The notes: a model not told the origin generated them from the letters alone. DNA of 52,877 nucleotides from an uncultured Gammaproteobacteria bacterium (GCA_913061515.1 CAJXSF010000018.1:1-52877), one strand, 5' to 3'. Shown: positions 8,264-18,797, numbered from the stretch's first letter. Program-made: numbers and translations.

Positions 8264-9907
8264 TTGAATAGATCTAATTCGAATATTCATTTGCCACGCA
8301 AGCTTTATACTGCAGAGCAGGTGCGGATGCTTGACCAGCTAATGATAGAGCATGTGCCCATCACTGCTTTGAAGCTAATGCGCCGCGCCGCGCAAGTTGT
8401 GCTCAGTGTTGTACTACAGCGTTGGCCGCAACTTCGACGTATCGTAGTTTTTGTGGGAACTGGCAATAACGGCGGTGATGGTTATTACATCGCCCTATTG
8501 GCGGCCACTCAGGGAATTAAAGTGCAAGTGTTGGAATGTGGTGATACGCAACGTTTGCGCGGTGATGCTGCTAGCGCCCGCGATGAAGCTTTGGCCGCTG
8601 GCGTTTCCTGCAAACAATGTGACATCCTTTTGCACCTTGCATCGGCAGAGTTTCCGCAAGAAACCATTTTTATCGACGCTCTTCTTGGAACTGGCTATCA
8701 AGGTCTGTTGCGAGCAGGCTATGAGCCAGTGATTGATTGGTTGAATCAATCATCGATACCCGTTGTCTCGGTTGATCTCCCTTCTGGTTTAAATTGTGAC
8801 ACCGGAGAGGTTAGAGAAAGCGCGGTGTGTGCGAGCATGACAGTATGCTTGGTTGGCTTGAAGCAAGGACTGTTTACCGCGCAGGGCCCCGAGCATGCAG
8901 GTGAAATCGTTTTTCACGATTTGGGTATGCCTGATGCGCTAAAAAAAGACGCGGTTGTGAGCCATCCGGCAAGCTCGCGAATTGATATCAATGTGTTGGC
9001 CCAGCTTCTGCAGCCAAGAACCTTGGGTATGCACAAAGGTGAGTGTGGCAATGTATTAGTAGTGGGTGGGGATATCGGATTTGGAGGCGCGGCCTTGCTT
9101 GCAGCTGAAGGGGCGTTAAGAATCGGGGCTGGCACAGTCAGTCTCATAACTCGCTCTGCGCATGTTGGGTCGGTATTATCTCGCCGCCCAGAAATAATGG
9201 TGCGTGGCGTCGATGAGGCGAGTGGTCAAGGCTCAGAGCAATTGCTAGAACTCTTGCAGCGAACCTCCGTGGTAGTGATCGGCCCAGGGCTTGGTAATTC
9301 CAATTGGTCCCATAGCATGTTGAGGCAAGTCTTGCAGTTTGCAGATGGAAATCTGCCAGTGGTGCTTGATGCGGATGCATTAAATATATTGGCAATGGAT
9401 GACTACCCGGACCCTGAAGCCGGCGTCTCGACAAATACCTCAGAATATAAGGGTTCGGCACAATGGATTATGACGCCGCATCCTGGAGAGGCGTCCAGAT
9501 TGCTCAGTAAGAGTGTCGAAGAGATTCAAGCCGATCGCTTCGCAGCCGTTGCGCAGTTGCAGCGACGCTGGAGCGCCAAAGTATTACTCAAAGGCGTTGG
9601 CACGCTACTCTGCTATCCTAATGACTCGCTTTTAGCCAAACCGGGCGATGTGAAGATTGATGTTTGCACTGAAGGTAATCCTGGAATGGCCAGCGGTGGG
9701 ATGGGAGATATTCTTGGGGGCGTGATCGCTGGGCTTATTGCCCAAGGCTTGGACAATGTCGATGCCCTGCGCGCCGGTGTGTGTGTGCATGGTGAGGCTG
9801 CCGATCTTGCGGCAGCGGCCGGAGGTGAGCGGGGTCTCCTTGCAAGCGACCTACTTCCCTACATAAGACGTTTAGCAAATGACCGGCGCAATCGGTCTGA
9901 GAAATAA
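8264..9907 (+). CDS. nnr: Bifunctional NAD(P)H-hydrate epimerase / ADP-dependent NAD(P)H-hydrate dehydratase
   Basis: 547 aa with a TTG start preceded by AGAGGAAG. The N-terminal YjeF_N epimerase half (to ~240) has VGTGNNGGDGYYIA and VSVDLPSGLNCDTGEV. The C-terminal carbohydrate-kinase-like dehydratase half has HKGECGNVLVVGG, VIGPGLGNS, VLDADALN, MTPHPGEASRLL, LLKGVGTLL and EGNPGMASGGMGDILGGV. The protein repairs hydrated NAD(P)H back to the active cofactor. It opens the conserved block nnr-tsaE-amiB-mutL-miaA-hfq-hflXKC, with tsaE starting 16 bases later. Confidence 0.95.
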   Translation: MNRSNSNIHLPRKLYTAEQVRMLDQLMIEHVPITALKLMRRAAQVVLSVVLQRWPQLRRIVVFVGTGNNGGDGYYIALLAATQGIKVQVLECGDTQRLRGDAASARDEALAAGVSCKQCDILLHLASAEFPQETIFIDALLGTGYQGLLRAGYEPVIDWLNQSSIPVVSVDLPSGLNCDTGEVRESAVCASMTVCLVGLKQGLFTAQGPEHAGEIVFHDLGMPDALKKDAVVSHPASSRIDINVLAQLLQPRTLGMHKGECGNVLVVGGDIGFGGAALLAAEGALRIGAGTVSLITRSAHVGSVLSRRPEIMVRGVDEASGQGSEQLLELLQRTSVVVIGPGLGNSNWSHSMLRQVLQFADGNLPVVLDADALNILAMDDYPDPEAGVSTNTSEYKGSAQWIMTPHPGEASRLLSKSVEEIQADRFAAVAQLQRRWSAKVLLKGVGTLLCYPNDSLLAKPGDVKIDVCTEGNPGMASGGMGDILGGVIAGLIAQGLDNVDALRAGVCVHGEAADLAAAAGGERGLLASDLLPYIRRLANDRRNRSEK

Positions 9908-9923
9908 TCATTGAAATGTTTGC

Positions 9924-10466
9924 ATGCTAATGGCTGAGTTTAATTGTTTTCTCCCAGATGACGCGGCGACTGCAAAGTTTGGCAGTCTGCTTGCACGCGC
10001 GACGATGCGAAGCACCCACGAATCCGCTGCTGGAGTCAGTAAAAGCGTGGGTGGGAGGCTTTTTTTATCCGGCGATTTAGGGGCTGGCAAGACCACTCTG
10101 ACTAGAGGTTTGCTGCGTGCCTATGGCTTCAATGGGGCGGTAAAAAGCCCAACCTATACCCTTGTTGAGCCTTATGAAGAGGCGGATTTCAATATTTATC
10201 ATTTCGACTTGTATCGCCTGTCTGATCCGGAAGAGGTTGAATTTCTTGGGGTTTTCGACTATTTTGACGAAAAAAATCTGTGCGTAATTGAATGGGCGGA
10301 GAAAGGAAATGGCTATTTGCCCTGTCCAGACATGAAGCTGGACATACTTGTTGAAGGTCGTTCTCGTCGCATTTATTGGCAAGCATGTACCGAGCATGGT
10401 GAGAAGATAGCTACCGCCCTATGGCAACTGACACAAACGCCAATCATTGGAATGATGGAAGAATGA
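9924..10466 (+). CDS. tsaE: tRNA threonylcarbamoyladenosine biosynthesis ATPase TsaE
   Basis: 180 aa. Walker A is GDLGAGKT (50-57), with KSPTYTLVEPY, FDLYRLSDPEEVEFLG and CVIEWAEKG typical of the YjeE family. TsaE works with TsaB and TsaD to transfer the threonylcarbamoyl group to A37 of ANN-decoding tRNAs. The start could be ATG 9924 or 9930. Its TGA overlaps the ATG of the amidase gene (ATGA at 10463-10466), which points to coupled translation. Confidence 0.95.
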   Translation: MLMAEFNCFLPDDAATAKFGSLLARATMRSTHESAAGVSKSVGGRLFLSGDLGAGKTTLTRGLLRAYGFNGAVKSPTYTLVEPYEEADFNIYHFDLYRLSDPEEVEFLGVFDYFDEKNLCVIEWAEKGNGYLPCPDMKLDILVEGRSRRIYWQACTEHGEKIATALWQLTQTPIIGMMEE

Positions 10467-12043
10467 AGTTTTCAAGCAAACGCATGCAAGCGGGATTGGG
10501 CACACGAGGTTCCAAGGTAAGCGGGCGAAGTGTGTTGCGCGCGTTTATGCTCGGTCTGCTATGTTTTGCGAATCTCACCCATGCCGCAGAAGTCGAAGAT
10601 ATTCGCCTATGGCGAGCCCCCGACTACACGCGCATTGTGTTTGATCTAGATGAGCAAGCTCAATACAGTCTATTTACACTTGAGAACCCCAATCGAATCG
10701 TTATCGATATTAGTAATACCACGATTGCTGCTAGCTTAACTGGGTTTGATTTCAAAGACAGCCCGGTGACAGGTATCCGCAGTGCTACGCGCAATGGTTC
10801 CGATGTGCGAGTCGTCATCGATCTCACACGGCAAGTAAACCCAAGTAGTTTTAGTCTTGCTGCCAATGGTGAGCAAAAAGACAGAGTAGTGGTTGATTTG
10901 TATGATATCGGCAGTGCACCGGCGGTTGCTGAAACAGTTGTTTCGAATACACAAAGCGGTTCGCGGCGCGACATTATTGTTGCGATAGACGCAGGGCATG
11001 GTGGTGAAGACCCGGGCGCGCTTGGCTACGACAAAAAAATTCGTGAAAAAGATGTCGCGCTTGCAATCTCGCGCGCGATTTACAATAGGCTTTTGTCGGC
11101 CCCTGGATATAAACCGATCATGGTGCGAGACGGTGATTATTCTGTGCAGCTGCAGCGCCGCCCACAAATAGCTAGGCAGAATCGTGCCGATATATTTCTT
11201 TCTATACATGCTGATTCTTTTAGTTCTACGCGGGCAGAAGGAGTCACGGTGTATGCTCTTTCCGAACGCATCGCCGAAGATGAAAATTCGCGCCGTGTAG
11301 CTGAAAAAGAAAACAGTGCTGATCTATTGGGGGGTGTAGCAGGAGATACAAGTTTGCGCAATATCGAGGATGATTTGGCGCGCACACTTTTGGACTTGTC
11401 CATGGCTTGGAGTATCGAGCAAAGTACTGCCGCTGGCTCCTATATTCTGAACTCTTTGCGCGGCGTTGCGACACTACGCCGCGATAAGACCCAGCAAGGA
11501 AATCTTTGGGTTTTGCGTTCGCCAGATATTCCTTCTGTGTTGATAGAGACGGGGTATTTGTCGAATCCGGCCGAAGCACGTCAATTGAATACAGCCTCAT
11601 ACCAGAGGCGTTTGGCCGATGGGATTGTGCAGGGAGTCATGGCCTATTTTTACGACCGGCCTCCCGAGGACACTCTAATTTCTTGGCAGAAACAAAACAA
11701 TATTAAACCGGATGTCGGCTCTTTGCTAAGCGGTAGTTATGTGGTGCAGCGAGGTGATAATCTTTCCGAGATCGCGCAGCGTTATGGTGTGAGTACAAGC
11801 CAATTGCGGTCGGAAAACTCTTTGAGCAGTGATGTTATTCGTATTGGCCAAGAGCTGCAGATCCCAGGGATGATGAGCCCGGTTGCGGCGCAGCTTCCAA
11901 AAGAGCATAAAATCACACGTGGTGAGACTCTCTCGGGTATTGCCGAGCGTTATCGTGTCAGCCTTTCTAGTTTGCGAACTGCCAATAATTTGCGCGGTGA
12001 CGTCATCAAAGTCGGGCAGGTCTTAAAAATTCCTGCCCCCTAA
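10463..12043 (+). CDS. amiB: N-acetylmuramoyl-L-alanine amidase with AMIN and two LysM domains
   Basis: 526 aa from the ATG that overlaps the tsaE stop; an in-frame start upstream at 10421 would lie inside tsaE and is less likely. The signal peptide is ~20-42. An AMIN domain follows (~43-150), then Amidase_3 (~168-398) with zinc and catalytic residues in DAGHGG (His179), REKD (Glu195), SIHAD (His249) and IETGYL (Glu362). Two LysM repeats close the protein ([19 protein letters not shown] and [17 protein letters not shown]). It cleaves the amide bond between MurNAc and the stem peptide during cell separation and would need an EnvC/NlpD-type activator. The double LysM tail matches AmiB of pseudomonads. 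Confidence 0.95.
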   Translation: MKFSSKRMQAGLGTRGSKVSGRSVLRAFMLGLLCFANLTHAAEVEDIRLWRAPDYTRIVFDLDEQAQYSLFTLENPNRIVIDISNTTIAASLTGFDFKDSPVTGIRSATRNGSDVRVVIDLTRQVNPSSFSLAANGEQKDRVVVDLYDIGSAPAVAETVVSNTQSGSRRDIIVAIDAGHGGEDPGALGYDKKIREKDVALAISRAIYNRLLSAPGYKPIMVRDGDYSVQLQRRPQIARQNRADIFLSIHADSFSSTRAEGVTVYALSERIAEDENSRRVAEKENSADLLGGVAGDTSLRNIEDDLARTLLDLSMAWSIEQSTAAGSYILNSLRGVATLRRDKTQQGNLWVLRSPDIPSVLIETGYLSNPAEARQLNTASYQRRLADGIVQGVMAYFYDRPPEDTLISWQKQNNIKPDVGSLLSGSYVVQRGDNLSEIAQRYGVSTSQLRSENSLSSDVIRIGQELQIPGMMSPVAAQLPKEHKITRGETLSGIAERYRVSLSSLRTANNLRGDVIKVGQVLKIPAP

Positions 12044-12078
12044 CACTCTATGCTCAAATTGCGAGCCAACGGATATCA

Positions 12079-13926
12079 ATGACACGTATTGCTTTATTAA
12101 GCCAACGCTTGGCTAACCAGATAGCTGCGGGGGAAGTGGTTGAACGCCCAGCCTCCGTGGTGAAAGAACTGCTAGAAAATTGTATCGATGCTGGTGCCAA
12201 TAGAATCGACATCGACATAGAGCAAGGCGGCACAAAACTAATCCGCATTCGTGATAACGGCTCAGGCATTGATAAAGAAGATTTGGGGCTCGCGCTTAGT
12301 CGGCATGCCACTAGTAAAATTGCCAATCTTGATGATTTAGAAAACATTGCAAGTTTGGGTTTTAGAGGCGAAGCCTTAGCCAGTATTTGTTCGGTATCGC
12401 GACTGGAGTTGGTGTCGAACTCGAAAAATGATCCGGGTGAGAATGCGTGGCGTGTTGAGGCCGAAGGTCAGGAGATGAATACGGCCTTGAGCCCGGCGTC
12501 TCATCCACAAGGTACGACCGTGGAAGTGCGCGATCTATTTTTTAATACGCCAGCACGCAAGAAGTTTTTGCGCACCGAGAAAACTGAGTTCGCACGTTTA
12601 GAAGAGGTGGTGAAACGCTTGGCGCTCAGTCGCTTTGATGTGGCCTTTAGTCTAAGGCATAACCAGCGCAGTATTCACCATTTGCAAACAGCGGTAACAG
12701 AACAAGAACAGCAGCGGCGGGTGGCTTTAGTCTGTGGCCCTGCGTTTATTGAAAATGCAATCCACATCGATATCGAGGCGTCTGGTTTACGGCTGTGGGG
12801 GTGGGTGAGTCTACCGACGTTTTCGCGCAGTCAGGCAGACCTGCAGTATTTCTATGTCAATGGCAGAATAATTCGTGACAAACTAGTCACTCATGCGGTG
12901 AAACAGGCTTATCAAGATGTTTTGTTTCATGGACGACACCCGGCCTTTGTATTGTACCTAGAACTGCAGCCTGCATTGGTGGATGTGAATGTACACCCCA
13001 CTAAGCATGAAGTTCGATTTCGCGATGGGCGCTTGGTGCATGATTTTTTATTTAGGGCTTTGCATAAAGCGTTGGCAGGTGTGCGGCCCGAAGATCGGTT
13101 GGCAACAACCCCAGGTGCTGTAGAGAACTCTGTCGACAGAGAGACAGGGGAAATGCTTGCGCCGATCAGTGCAACAAGCATGGGTGAGTTCTCTGGTCAA
13201 GGGCGTATGAGTCTCAGTCCCTCTGCTTATGGCGCCAGCTCTCATTCTAATGCGTATGGGGCTTTTGCCAGTCCGAACAATACAGGCGCGCAGATTGCCG
13301 AGCAATTGCAAACGTATAAAGAGTTGGCCGAAGATGAAGAAATTCCACCGCTAGGGTTCGCATTAGCGCAGCTGCACGGCATCTATATTCTTGCACAAAA
13401 TAAACAGGGGCTAGTGGTGGTTGATATGCACGCTGCCCATGAACGCATCACCTATGAGCACATGAAGCAGGCCGTGGCGAATGAGGGCATTAGGGCGCAG
13501 CCACTTTTGGTGCCAGTGTCAATCGCTGTAAGTCAGGCGGAGGCCGATTGCGCCGAGCAAGAAGCGCAGGCATTGTTGGATTTGGGTTTGGCTGTAGAGC
13601 GAGTGGCGAGTGAGTCAATCTTGGTGCGTCAGGTTCCTGTGATCTTAAGCTCCGCGAATATTGAGCAACTAGTGCGAGACGTTTTGGCCGACGTGCGTGA
13701 GCACGGTAGTAGTGAGCGCGTGAGCAATTATCAAGATGAATTATTATCGACGATGGCCTGTCATGGTTCGGTGCGAGCCAATCGACAACTAACAATTCCA
13801 GAGATGAATGCTCTGTTGCGTGACATGGAGCGCACCGAGCGCAGTGGCCAATGCAACCATGGGCGGCCAACATGGGTGCTGCAGAGTATCGACCAGCTTG
13901 ATAAATTATTCTTGCGTGGACAATAA
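12079..13926 (+). CDS. mutL: DNA mismatch repair protein MutL, endonuclease type
   Basis: 615 aa. The GHKL ATPase has [15 protein letters not shown] (Asn34), IRDNGSGI and [13 protein letters not shown] linker (~350-410) joins the C-terminal dimerisation domain. That domain carries a metal-site motif close to the DQHA(X)2E(X)4E endonuclease signature but with Met in place of Gln ([12 protein letters not shown], 449-460), together with [13 protein letters not shown] and CNHGRPTW (Cys592). MutL of this kind nicks DNA itself, so the organism probably lacks MutH, as pseudomonads do. The gene is embedded between amiB and miaA in the usual order. Confidence 0.96.
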   Translation: MTRIALLSQRLANQIAAGEVVERPASVVKELLENCIDAGANRIDIDIEQGGTKLIRIRDNGSGIDKEDLGLALSRHATSKIANLDDLENIASLGFRGEALASICSVSRLELVSNSKNDPGENAWRVEAEGQEMNTALSPASHPQGTTVEVRDLFFNTPARKKFLRTEKTEFARLEEVVKRLALSRFDVAFSLRHNQRSIHHLQTAVTEQEQQRRVALVCGPAFIENAIHIDIEASGLRLWGWVSLPTFSRSQADLQYFYVNGRIIRDKLVTHAVKQAYQDVLFHGRHPAFVLYLELQPALVDVNVHPTKHEVRFRDGRLVHDFLFRALHKALAGVRPEDRLATTPGAVENSVDRETGEMLAPISATSMGEFSGQGRMSLSPSAYGASSHSNAYGAFASPNNTGAQIAEQLQTYKELAEDEEIPPLGFALAQLHGIYILAQNKQGLVVVDMHAAHERITYEHMKQAVANEGIRAQPLLVPVSIAVSQAEADCAEQEAQALLDLGLAVERVASESILVRQVPVILSSANIEQLVRDVLADVREHGSSERVSNYQDELLSTMACHGSVRANRQLTIPEMNALLRDMERTERSGQCNHGRPTWVLQSIDQLDKLFLRGQ

Positions 13927-13969
13927 GCCAAGCGTTCGCGCCCTATGAAACACGAAGGTTAGAATACAC

Positions 13970-14920
13970 ATGGTGTTAGCAAAACCGCCGGCAATTTGCT
14001 TGCTCGGCCCAACGGCTGTCGGCAAAACAGACTTTGCGATAGACATCGTCAGTCGCTTGCCATGCGAAATTATTAGTGTGGATTCGGCACAAATCTATCA
14101 GCAGATGGATATTGGCACGGGCAAGCCCGATGCTGACACCTTGCGTCGGGCTCCGCACCGGTTGATTGACTTTCTCGACCCAGCGCAGGCCTATTCGGCA
14201 TCCATGTTTCGAACAGACGCGCTGCGAGAGATGCAGGCCGTCAGCGCTGCCGGAAAAATTCCCCTTTTGGTCGGTGGCACAATGCTTTATTTCAAAGCCC
14301 TGCGAGACGGATTGGCGAAGATGCCTGCGTCTAATGAGTCGGTTAGATTGGAGATTCTAGAGTTAGCGCAACGCGAGGGTTGGGGAGCTGTTCATGCCGC
14401 CTTGCAGGCAGTTGATCCGGGCTCAGCTGCCCGTATTCATCCCAATGATCCGCAGCGACTGCAGCGTGCTCTAGAGGTTTATCGAGTCTCTGGTGTGACG
14501 ATGACTGAGCATCATCGGCGTGAGAGGCAGCAAGGAGGGCAAGAGGCGTTGCCCTTCGATTTGCATTTTTTTGCGATCCAAGCGGCAGATCGTGCCGTAT
14601 TACATGAAAAGATTGCCCGCCGTTTTAAAGGCATGATTGCTGCCGGGCTCGTGGCAGAAGTCGAGGGTCTGTATGGTCGAGGAGATCTCGATTTAAGCAT
14701 GCCGTCGATGCGCGCTGTAGGGTATCGTCAAGTGTGGCAGCACATTGCAGGTGAAATCAGCTTTGATGCGATGGTGGAACAGGGTATTATTGCCACGCGA
14801 CAACTCGCTAAGCGACAAATCACTTGGATGCGTAGTTGGGATAATCTGCACAAATTTGACAGCGAATCCCCAGAAACTCTGGATCTGCTATTGAATTCAA
14901 TCAGTAAGATCGCAATATAG
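13970..14920 (+). CDS. miaA: tRNA dimethylallyltransferase MiaA
   Basis: 316 aa, standard length. The P-loop is LLGPTAVGKTDFA, followed by SVDSAQIYQQMDIGTGKPD, PHRLIDFLDP and LLVGGTMLYFKAL, with RAVGYRQVW and TRQLAKRQITWMR near the end. It puts an isopentenyl group on A37 of tRNAs that read UNN codons. It lies between mutL and hfq as in most gammaproteobacteria. Confidence 0.96.
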   Translation: MVLAKPPAICLLGPTAVGKTDFAIDIVSRLPCEIISVDSAQIYQQMDIGTGKPDADTLRRAPHRLIDFLDPAQAYSASMFRTDALREMQAVSAAGKIPLLVGGTMLYFKALRDGLAKMPASNESVRLEILELAQREGWGAVHAALQAVDPGSAARIHPNDPQRLQRALEVYRVSGVTMTEHHRRERQQGGQEALPFDLHFFAIQAADRAVLHEKIARRFKGMIAAGLVAEVEGLYGRGDLDLSMPSMRAVGYRQVWQHIAGEISFDAMVEQGIIATRQLAKRQITWMRSWDNLHKFDSESPETLDLLLNSISKIAI

Positions 14921-14941
14921 AGAGTTCTTTGGAATTATAAC

Positions 14942-14957
14942 GCTGGAAAAATCCAGC
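14942..14957 (+). other. Small hairpin in the hfq leader
   Basis: GCTGGA / TCCAGC, a 6-bp stem with an AAAA loop, 27 bases before the hfq ATG and just upstream of its ribosome binding site (AAGGAGA). There is no T tract, so it is not a terminator. A role in hfq mRNA stability or autoregulation is only a possibility. Confidence 0.35.
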
Positions 14958-14984
14958 TTACATTAACGGTTAAGGAGAAAGTCA

Positions 14985-15260
14985 ATGTCAAAAGGGCATT
15001 CCTTACAAGACCCTTTCTTAAATGTGCTTCGCAAGGAGCGTATCCCAGTATCCATTTATTTGGTGAGTGGCATTAAGCTACAGGGACAGATTGAGTCGTT
15101 CGATCAATTCGTCATTTTGCTTAAGAATGCCGTGAATCAAATGGTGTACAAGCATGCAATCTCCACTGTCGTGCCTGCACGCTCCGTCAAAATCCCTACA
15201 CAGGGTTCTGGCGATGCAGCAGCGGACGAAGAGGAAGAAGCACCAGGCAATGTTGCCTAA
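14985..15260 (+). CDS. hfq: RNA chaperone Hfq
   Basis: 91 aa. The Sm1 motif ([17 protein letters not shown]) and Sm2 motif ([12 protein letters not shown]) are intact, as is the N-terminal [21 protein letters not shown] short acidic C-terminal tail ([12 protein letters not shown]) follows the core. The hexamer pairs small RNAs with mRNAs. A strong ribosome binding site (AAGGAGA) precedes the ATG. The C-terminal tail is short compared with E. coli Hfq and similar to that of pseudomonads. Confidence 0.97.
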   Translation: MSKGHSLQDPFLNVLRKERIPVSIYLVSGIKLQGQIESFDQFVILLKNAVNQMVYKHAISTVVPARSVKIPTQGSGDAAADEEEEAPGNVA

Positions 15261-15274
15261 TTTGAGGTTCTTTT

Positions 15275-16585
15275 TTGTTCTTTGATAGACCTGATCGCGG
15301 TGAAACCGCTGTCCTTGTGCATATTGATCTGGAAACAGAGCGAGAGCAAGAGGACCCACTCGAGTTTGAAGAACTTGTCCTCTCCGCTGGAGCAATTCCG
15401 GCCATCTATATAAAAGGCAGTCGCAAGAGTCCAGATGCTGGCCACTTTGTTGGTTCGGGAAAGTTGGATGAAATTGCGGCTGCTGTGCAGGCGCACGAAG
15501 CAGAAGTCGTCCTTTTTAATCACGCCTTGAGCCCTAGCCAAGAGCGCAATCTCGAAAAGCGTTTATCCTGTCGTGTGCTCGACCGCACCGGTTTGATTCT
15601 CGACATTTTTGCGCAGCGCGCTCGCAGTTATGAAGGTAAGCTGCAAGTAGAGCTTGCCCAGCTTGAGCATACTATTACTCGTTTGAAGCGAGGGTGGACT
15701 CACCTTGACCGCCAAAAAGGCGGTATTGGCTTGCGTGGTGCAGGTGAAACGCAGCTAGAGCTCGACCAGCGCATGATTAGGCAGCGCATTAAGAGTATTA
15801 ATGCTAGTCTAGTGAAAGTGCGTAGCCAGCGTGATCAAGGGCGACGCTCACGTAAGCGGGCCGATATCCCAACTGTGTCACTTGTGGGTTATACCAACGC
15901 GGGGAAGTCTTCGCTATTCAATGCTCTGGCAGGCGCGCATACCTATGCAGCCGACCAACTCTTTGCTACCTTGGACTCAACTTTGCGGCGCGTATCGGTG
16001 CCCAATTTTGGTGCTGCCATTTTTGCCGATACGGTCGGCTTTATTAGTCATTTGCCGCACAAGCTGGTGGCCGCCTTCAGGGCGACGCTGGAAGAGACCG
16101 TGCAGGCGAATCTTCTACTCCACGTTATCGATGTCTCCAATGATCAACATGAATTCTTTACTGAGCAAGTCGAAGAGGTGCTCGCGGAGATCGGTGCGGA
16201 CGATGTGCCTTGTTTGCGTGTCTGCAATAAAATAGACCTGTTGGACCAACGCGAGCCTTTTATTGAGCGTAACCAAGACGGCAAGCCAGTAAGAGTCTGG
16301 GTTTCGGCGAAGACGGGGCATGGCTTAGAGTTGCTGTTGAGCGCAATTAGCGAGTTGCTCGGTCATGATGTGGTGGAACGGGATCTGGTCATCGAGCCAG
16401 GGCAAGGGCGGCTGCGCGCCAAGCTCTACGAAAGAGGCGCTGTGCAACGTGAAGATATCGATTCAGAAGGTCTTGTGAGCTTAGCAATCCGCTTACCGAG
16501 ACAGGATTTAGACCGTATTTTGGTCGATGAAGGAATTGCACCCAATAGCCCGCAAGCAGGAGTGTCAGCTAGCCCACAGTCATAA
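15275..16585 (+). CDS. hflX: Ribosome-associated GTPase HflX
   Basis: 436 aa with a TTG start 14 bases after hfq, supported because the N-terminus MFFDRPDRGE then matches the family start. The HflX domain has a Gly-rich loop (RQKGGIGLRGAGETQLELD). The G domain shows GYTNAGKSSL (G1), DTVGFI (G3) and NKIDLL (G4). HflX splits stalled 70S ribosomes, notably after heat shock. Its operon position before hflK is conserved. Confidence 0.95.
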   Translation: MFFDRPDRGETAVLVHIDLETEREQEDPLEFEELVLSAGAIPAIYIKGSRKSPDAGHFVGSGKLDEIAAAVQAHEAEVVLFNHALSPSQERNLEKRLSCRVLDRTGLILDIFAQRARSYEGKLQVELAQLEHTITRLKRGWTHLDRQKGGIGLRGAGETQLELDQRMIRQRIKSINASLVKVRSQRDQGRRSRKRADIPTVSLVGYTNAGKSSLFNALAGAHTYAADQLFATLDSTLRRVSVPNFGAAIFADTVGFISHLPHKLVAAFRATLEETVQANLLLHVIDVSNDQHEFFTEQVEEVLAEIGADDVPCLRVCNKIDLLDQREPFIERNQDGKPVRVWVSAKTGHGLELLLSAISELLGHDVVERDLVIEPGQGRLRAKLYERGAVQREDIDSEGLVSLAIRLPRQDLDRILVDEGIAPNSPQAGVSASPQS

Positions 16586-16670
16586 ATCGCTACTGGGTAA
16601 AAAGCTGGGTTAATTTACAATAATTCGTTAAAATCACCCCCCGTGTTTTGACTGGGGTATGGAGAAGCCA

Positions 16671-17876
16671 ATGGCTTGGAATGAACCTGGAAATAAAGGT
16701 AATGGTAACGACCCTTGGGGCGGCGGTGGTCGCGGTGGTGGCGATCAGAAACCGCCTGATATAGATGAAGTCATTAAAACAGTGACCCGGAAGCTCAATA
16801 GTTTGTTTGGTGGCGGTAAATCCGGCGGAAGCTCCGGTGGCAGTGGTTCAGGAGGCTCAGGAGCGGGCATTTCCTCAGGATTGCTTGGCGCAGCCGTAGT
16901 CGTGCTTGTTTTGGTTTGGGCTGTATCGGGTATCTATGTAGTCGATGAAGCAGAGCGTGGCGTTGTTTTGCGCTTCGGTAAGTTGCGTCCTGAGGTTGTG
17001 CAGTCGGGTTTGAACTGGAATCCGCCTTTTATCGATCAGGTCGAGATTATCAACGTGACTCGTGTGAACACGCGTTCCTACTCTAGAGATATGCTCACCA
17101 CTGACGAGAACATTGTTAATGTCTCTATCGATGTGCAATACCTTATCGATGACCCTATCCAGTTTGCCTTGAATGTGCGAGACCCTGAATTGAGCCTTGA
17201 CCATGCGGCCGAATCTGCCATTCGCCATGTGGCAGGTGGCACGACGATGGACAGAGTGCTTACCCAGGGCCGTGCGGAAGTGGCAGCCGAGGTTCGTGAG
17301 CGCCTACAACGCTATATGGAAAGCTATGAGTCTGGCATCCTTATTTCCCAAGTCACGTTCCGCAATGCTCAGCCGCCTGATGCGGTGCAAGGGGCGTTCG
17401 ATGATGTGATCAAGGCGCGTGAGGACGAGCAACGTGTGCAGAACGAAGCCTTGGCCTATGCCAATCGCGTTGTTCCCGTCGCCCGCGGTGAAGCGCAGCG
17501 TATTATTGAACAGGCGAATGCCTATCGAGATGAAGTGATTGCGCGAGCTGAAGGTGAAGCGTCGCGTTTTGAACAGTTGCTCGCTGAATATGAGAAGGCG
17601 CCACGTGTGACCCGTGAGCGTTTGTATATCGATGCGATGCAGTCAGTAATGATGAATAGCAGCAAAGTGCTGATCGATGTTGAGAGTGGTAACAATATGT
17701 TCTATGTCCCTCTCGATAAAATCATCGAGCAAGGCAATGCTTCGCGAGCTGCGAATACCCCGGCATTATCTCCGCAGCAACTACGAGAGATTGCAGAGCA
17801 AATTAGCCGTGAAAGCAATGCGGCGGCAGCTGATCGTGCTCGCACACAAACGACTACAAGAGGAATTCGGCCATGA
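16671..17876 (+). CDS. hflK: FtsH protease modulator HflK (SPFH family)
   Basis: 401 aa from ATG 16671, which has GGAG 6 bases upstream and gives the family N-terminus MAWNEPG; an in-frame ATG at 16659 is less likely. A Gly/Ser-rich cytoplasmic segment, one transmembrane helix (GAAVVVLVLVWAVSGIYVV) and the SPFH domain follow, with the coiled coil in RVQNEALAYANRVV and EAQRIIEQANAYRDEVI. It assembles with HflC into a periplasmic cage around FtsH. Its TGA overlaps the hflC ATG. Confidence 0.95.
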   Translation: MAWNEPGNKGNGNDPWGGGGRGGGDQKPPDIDEVIKTVTRKLNSLFGGGKSGGSSGGSGSGGSGAGISSGLLGAAVVVLVLVWAVSGIYVVDEAERGVVLRFGKLRPEVVQSGLNWNPPFIDQVEIINVTRVNTRSYSRDMLTTDENIVNVSIDVQYLIDDPIQFALNVRDPELSLDHAAESAIRHVAGGTTMDRVLTQGRAEVAAEVRERLQRYMESYESGILISQVTFRNAQPPDAVQGAFDDVIKAREDEQRVQNEALAYANRVVPVARGEAQRIIEQANAYRDEVIARAEGEASRFEQLLAEYEKAPRVTRERLYIDAMQSVMMNSSKVLIDVESGNNMFYVPLDKIIEQGNASRAANTPALSPQQLREIAEQISRESNAAAADRARTQTTTRGIRP

Positions 17877-18739
17877 AGAGTACTTTTGCAGGCTTAGTAT
17901 TATTTATATTGGTAGTCGTCGCGTCTGACTCTGTGTTTGTTGTGAAAGAGACAGAGCGAGCACTGCTTCTGCGCTTCGGGCAGGTGGTGCAGGAAGACTT
18001 GCAGCCTGGTTTGCATTTCAAGCTGCCTTACGTCAATACCGTTCGTAAGTTTGATGCACGCGTATTAACACTGACGGCGGAAGCGCAACGTTATCTTACG
18101 CTTGAGCAAAAAGCGTTAGTGGTTGATTCCTATGCGAAATGGCGAGTCGTCGACGTTATGAAATATTACACGAACGTAACGGGTGAAGAGAGCCGAGCCA
18201 ACAATTTGCTTTCGCAGCGTATCAATGATGGTTTGCGGAATAAGTTTGGTGAGCGCGATTTGCAAGAAGTCGTATCTGGTCAACGCGATCTATTGATGGA
18301 AGAGTTGACTCGTGAACTCAACCTAACGGTTGCTGAAGATCTAGGGATCGAGGTGATCGACGTGCGCGTGAAACAGATCGAACTTCCACTGGATGTGCGC
18401 TCTTCTGTGTACGAGCGTATGACTTCAGAGCGTCAACGTGAAGCCCAGCAATTACGTTCACGCGGTAATGAATTGGCGATTGGTATCGAAGCTGATGCAG
18501 ATCGACAAGAAGCCGTATTACTAGTTGAAGCCTATCGAGATGCTGAACGAATTCGTGGTGAAGGTGATGCCACTGCTGCGGCAACGTACGCAGAAGCGTT
18601 TTCGAAGAACGAAGAGTTTTACGCCTTTACTCGTAGCATCAATTCGTACCAAGAGAGTTTCTCCAACAAAGGGGATATTCTTTTGATAGATCCAGATAAT
18701 GAATACTTCAAATACCTTAACGGTAGCGAAGTTCAGTAA
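17873..18739 (+). CDS. hflC: FtsH protease modulator HflC (SPFH family)
   Basis: 288 aa. The N-terminal signal-anchor (FAGLVLFILVVVASDSVFVV) is followed by TERALLLRFGQV and the SPFH domain, with EAQQLRSRGNELAIGIEADADRQEA in the coiled coil. It partners HflK in the FtsH complex. Translation is coupled through the ATGA overlap with hflK. A strong terminator follows, so it ends the main operon. The DUF2065 gene that often lies next in pseudomonads is absent. Confidence 0.95.
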   Translation: MKSTFAGLVLFILVVVASDSVFVVKETERALLLRFGQVVQEDLQPGLHFKLPYVNTVRKFDARVLTLTAEAQRYLTLEQKALVVDSYAKWRVVDVMKYYTNVTGEESRANNLLSQRINDGLRNKFGERDLQEVVSGQRDLLMEELTRELNLTVAEDLGIEVIDVRVKQIELPLDVRSSVYERMTSERQREAQQLRSRGNELAIGIEADADRQEAVLLVEAYRDAERIRGEGDATAAATYAEAFSKNEEFYAFTRSINSYQESFSNKGDILLIDPDNEYFKYLNGSEVQ

Positions 18740-18753
18740 TAGATAGAGTCTTG

Positions 18754-18797
18754 AAGACCAGTAGCAATTTGGTTGCTACTGGTCTTTGTGTTTTTTT
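18754..18797 (+). terminator. Intrinsic terminator after hflC
   Basis: A perfect 13-bp stem (AGACCAGTAGCAA with its complement), extended by one A-T pair, a 5-base loop (TTTGG), then a T-rich tail with seven consecutive T at 18791-18797. Confidence 0.93.
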
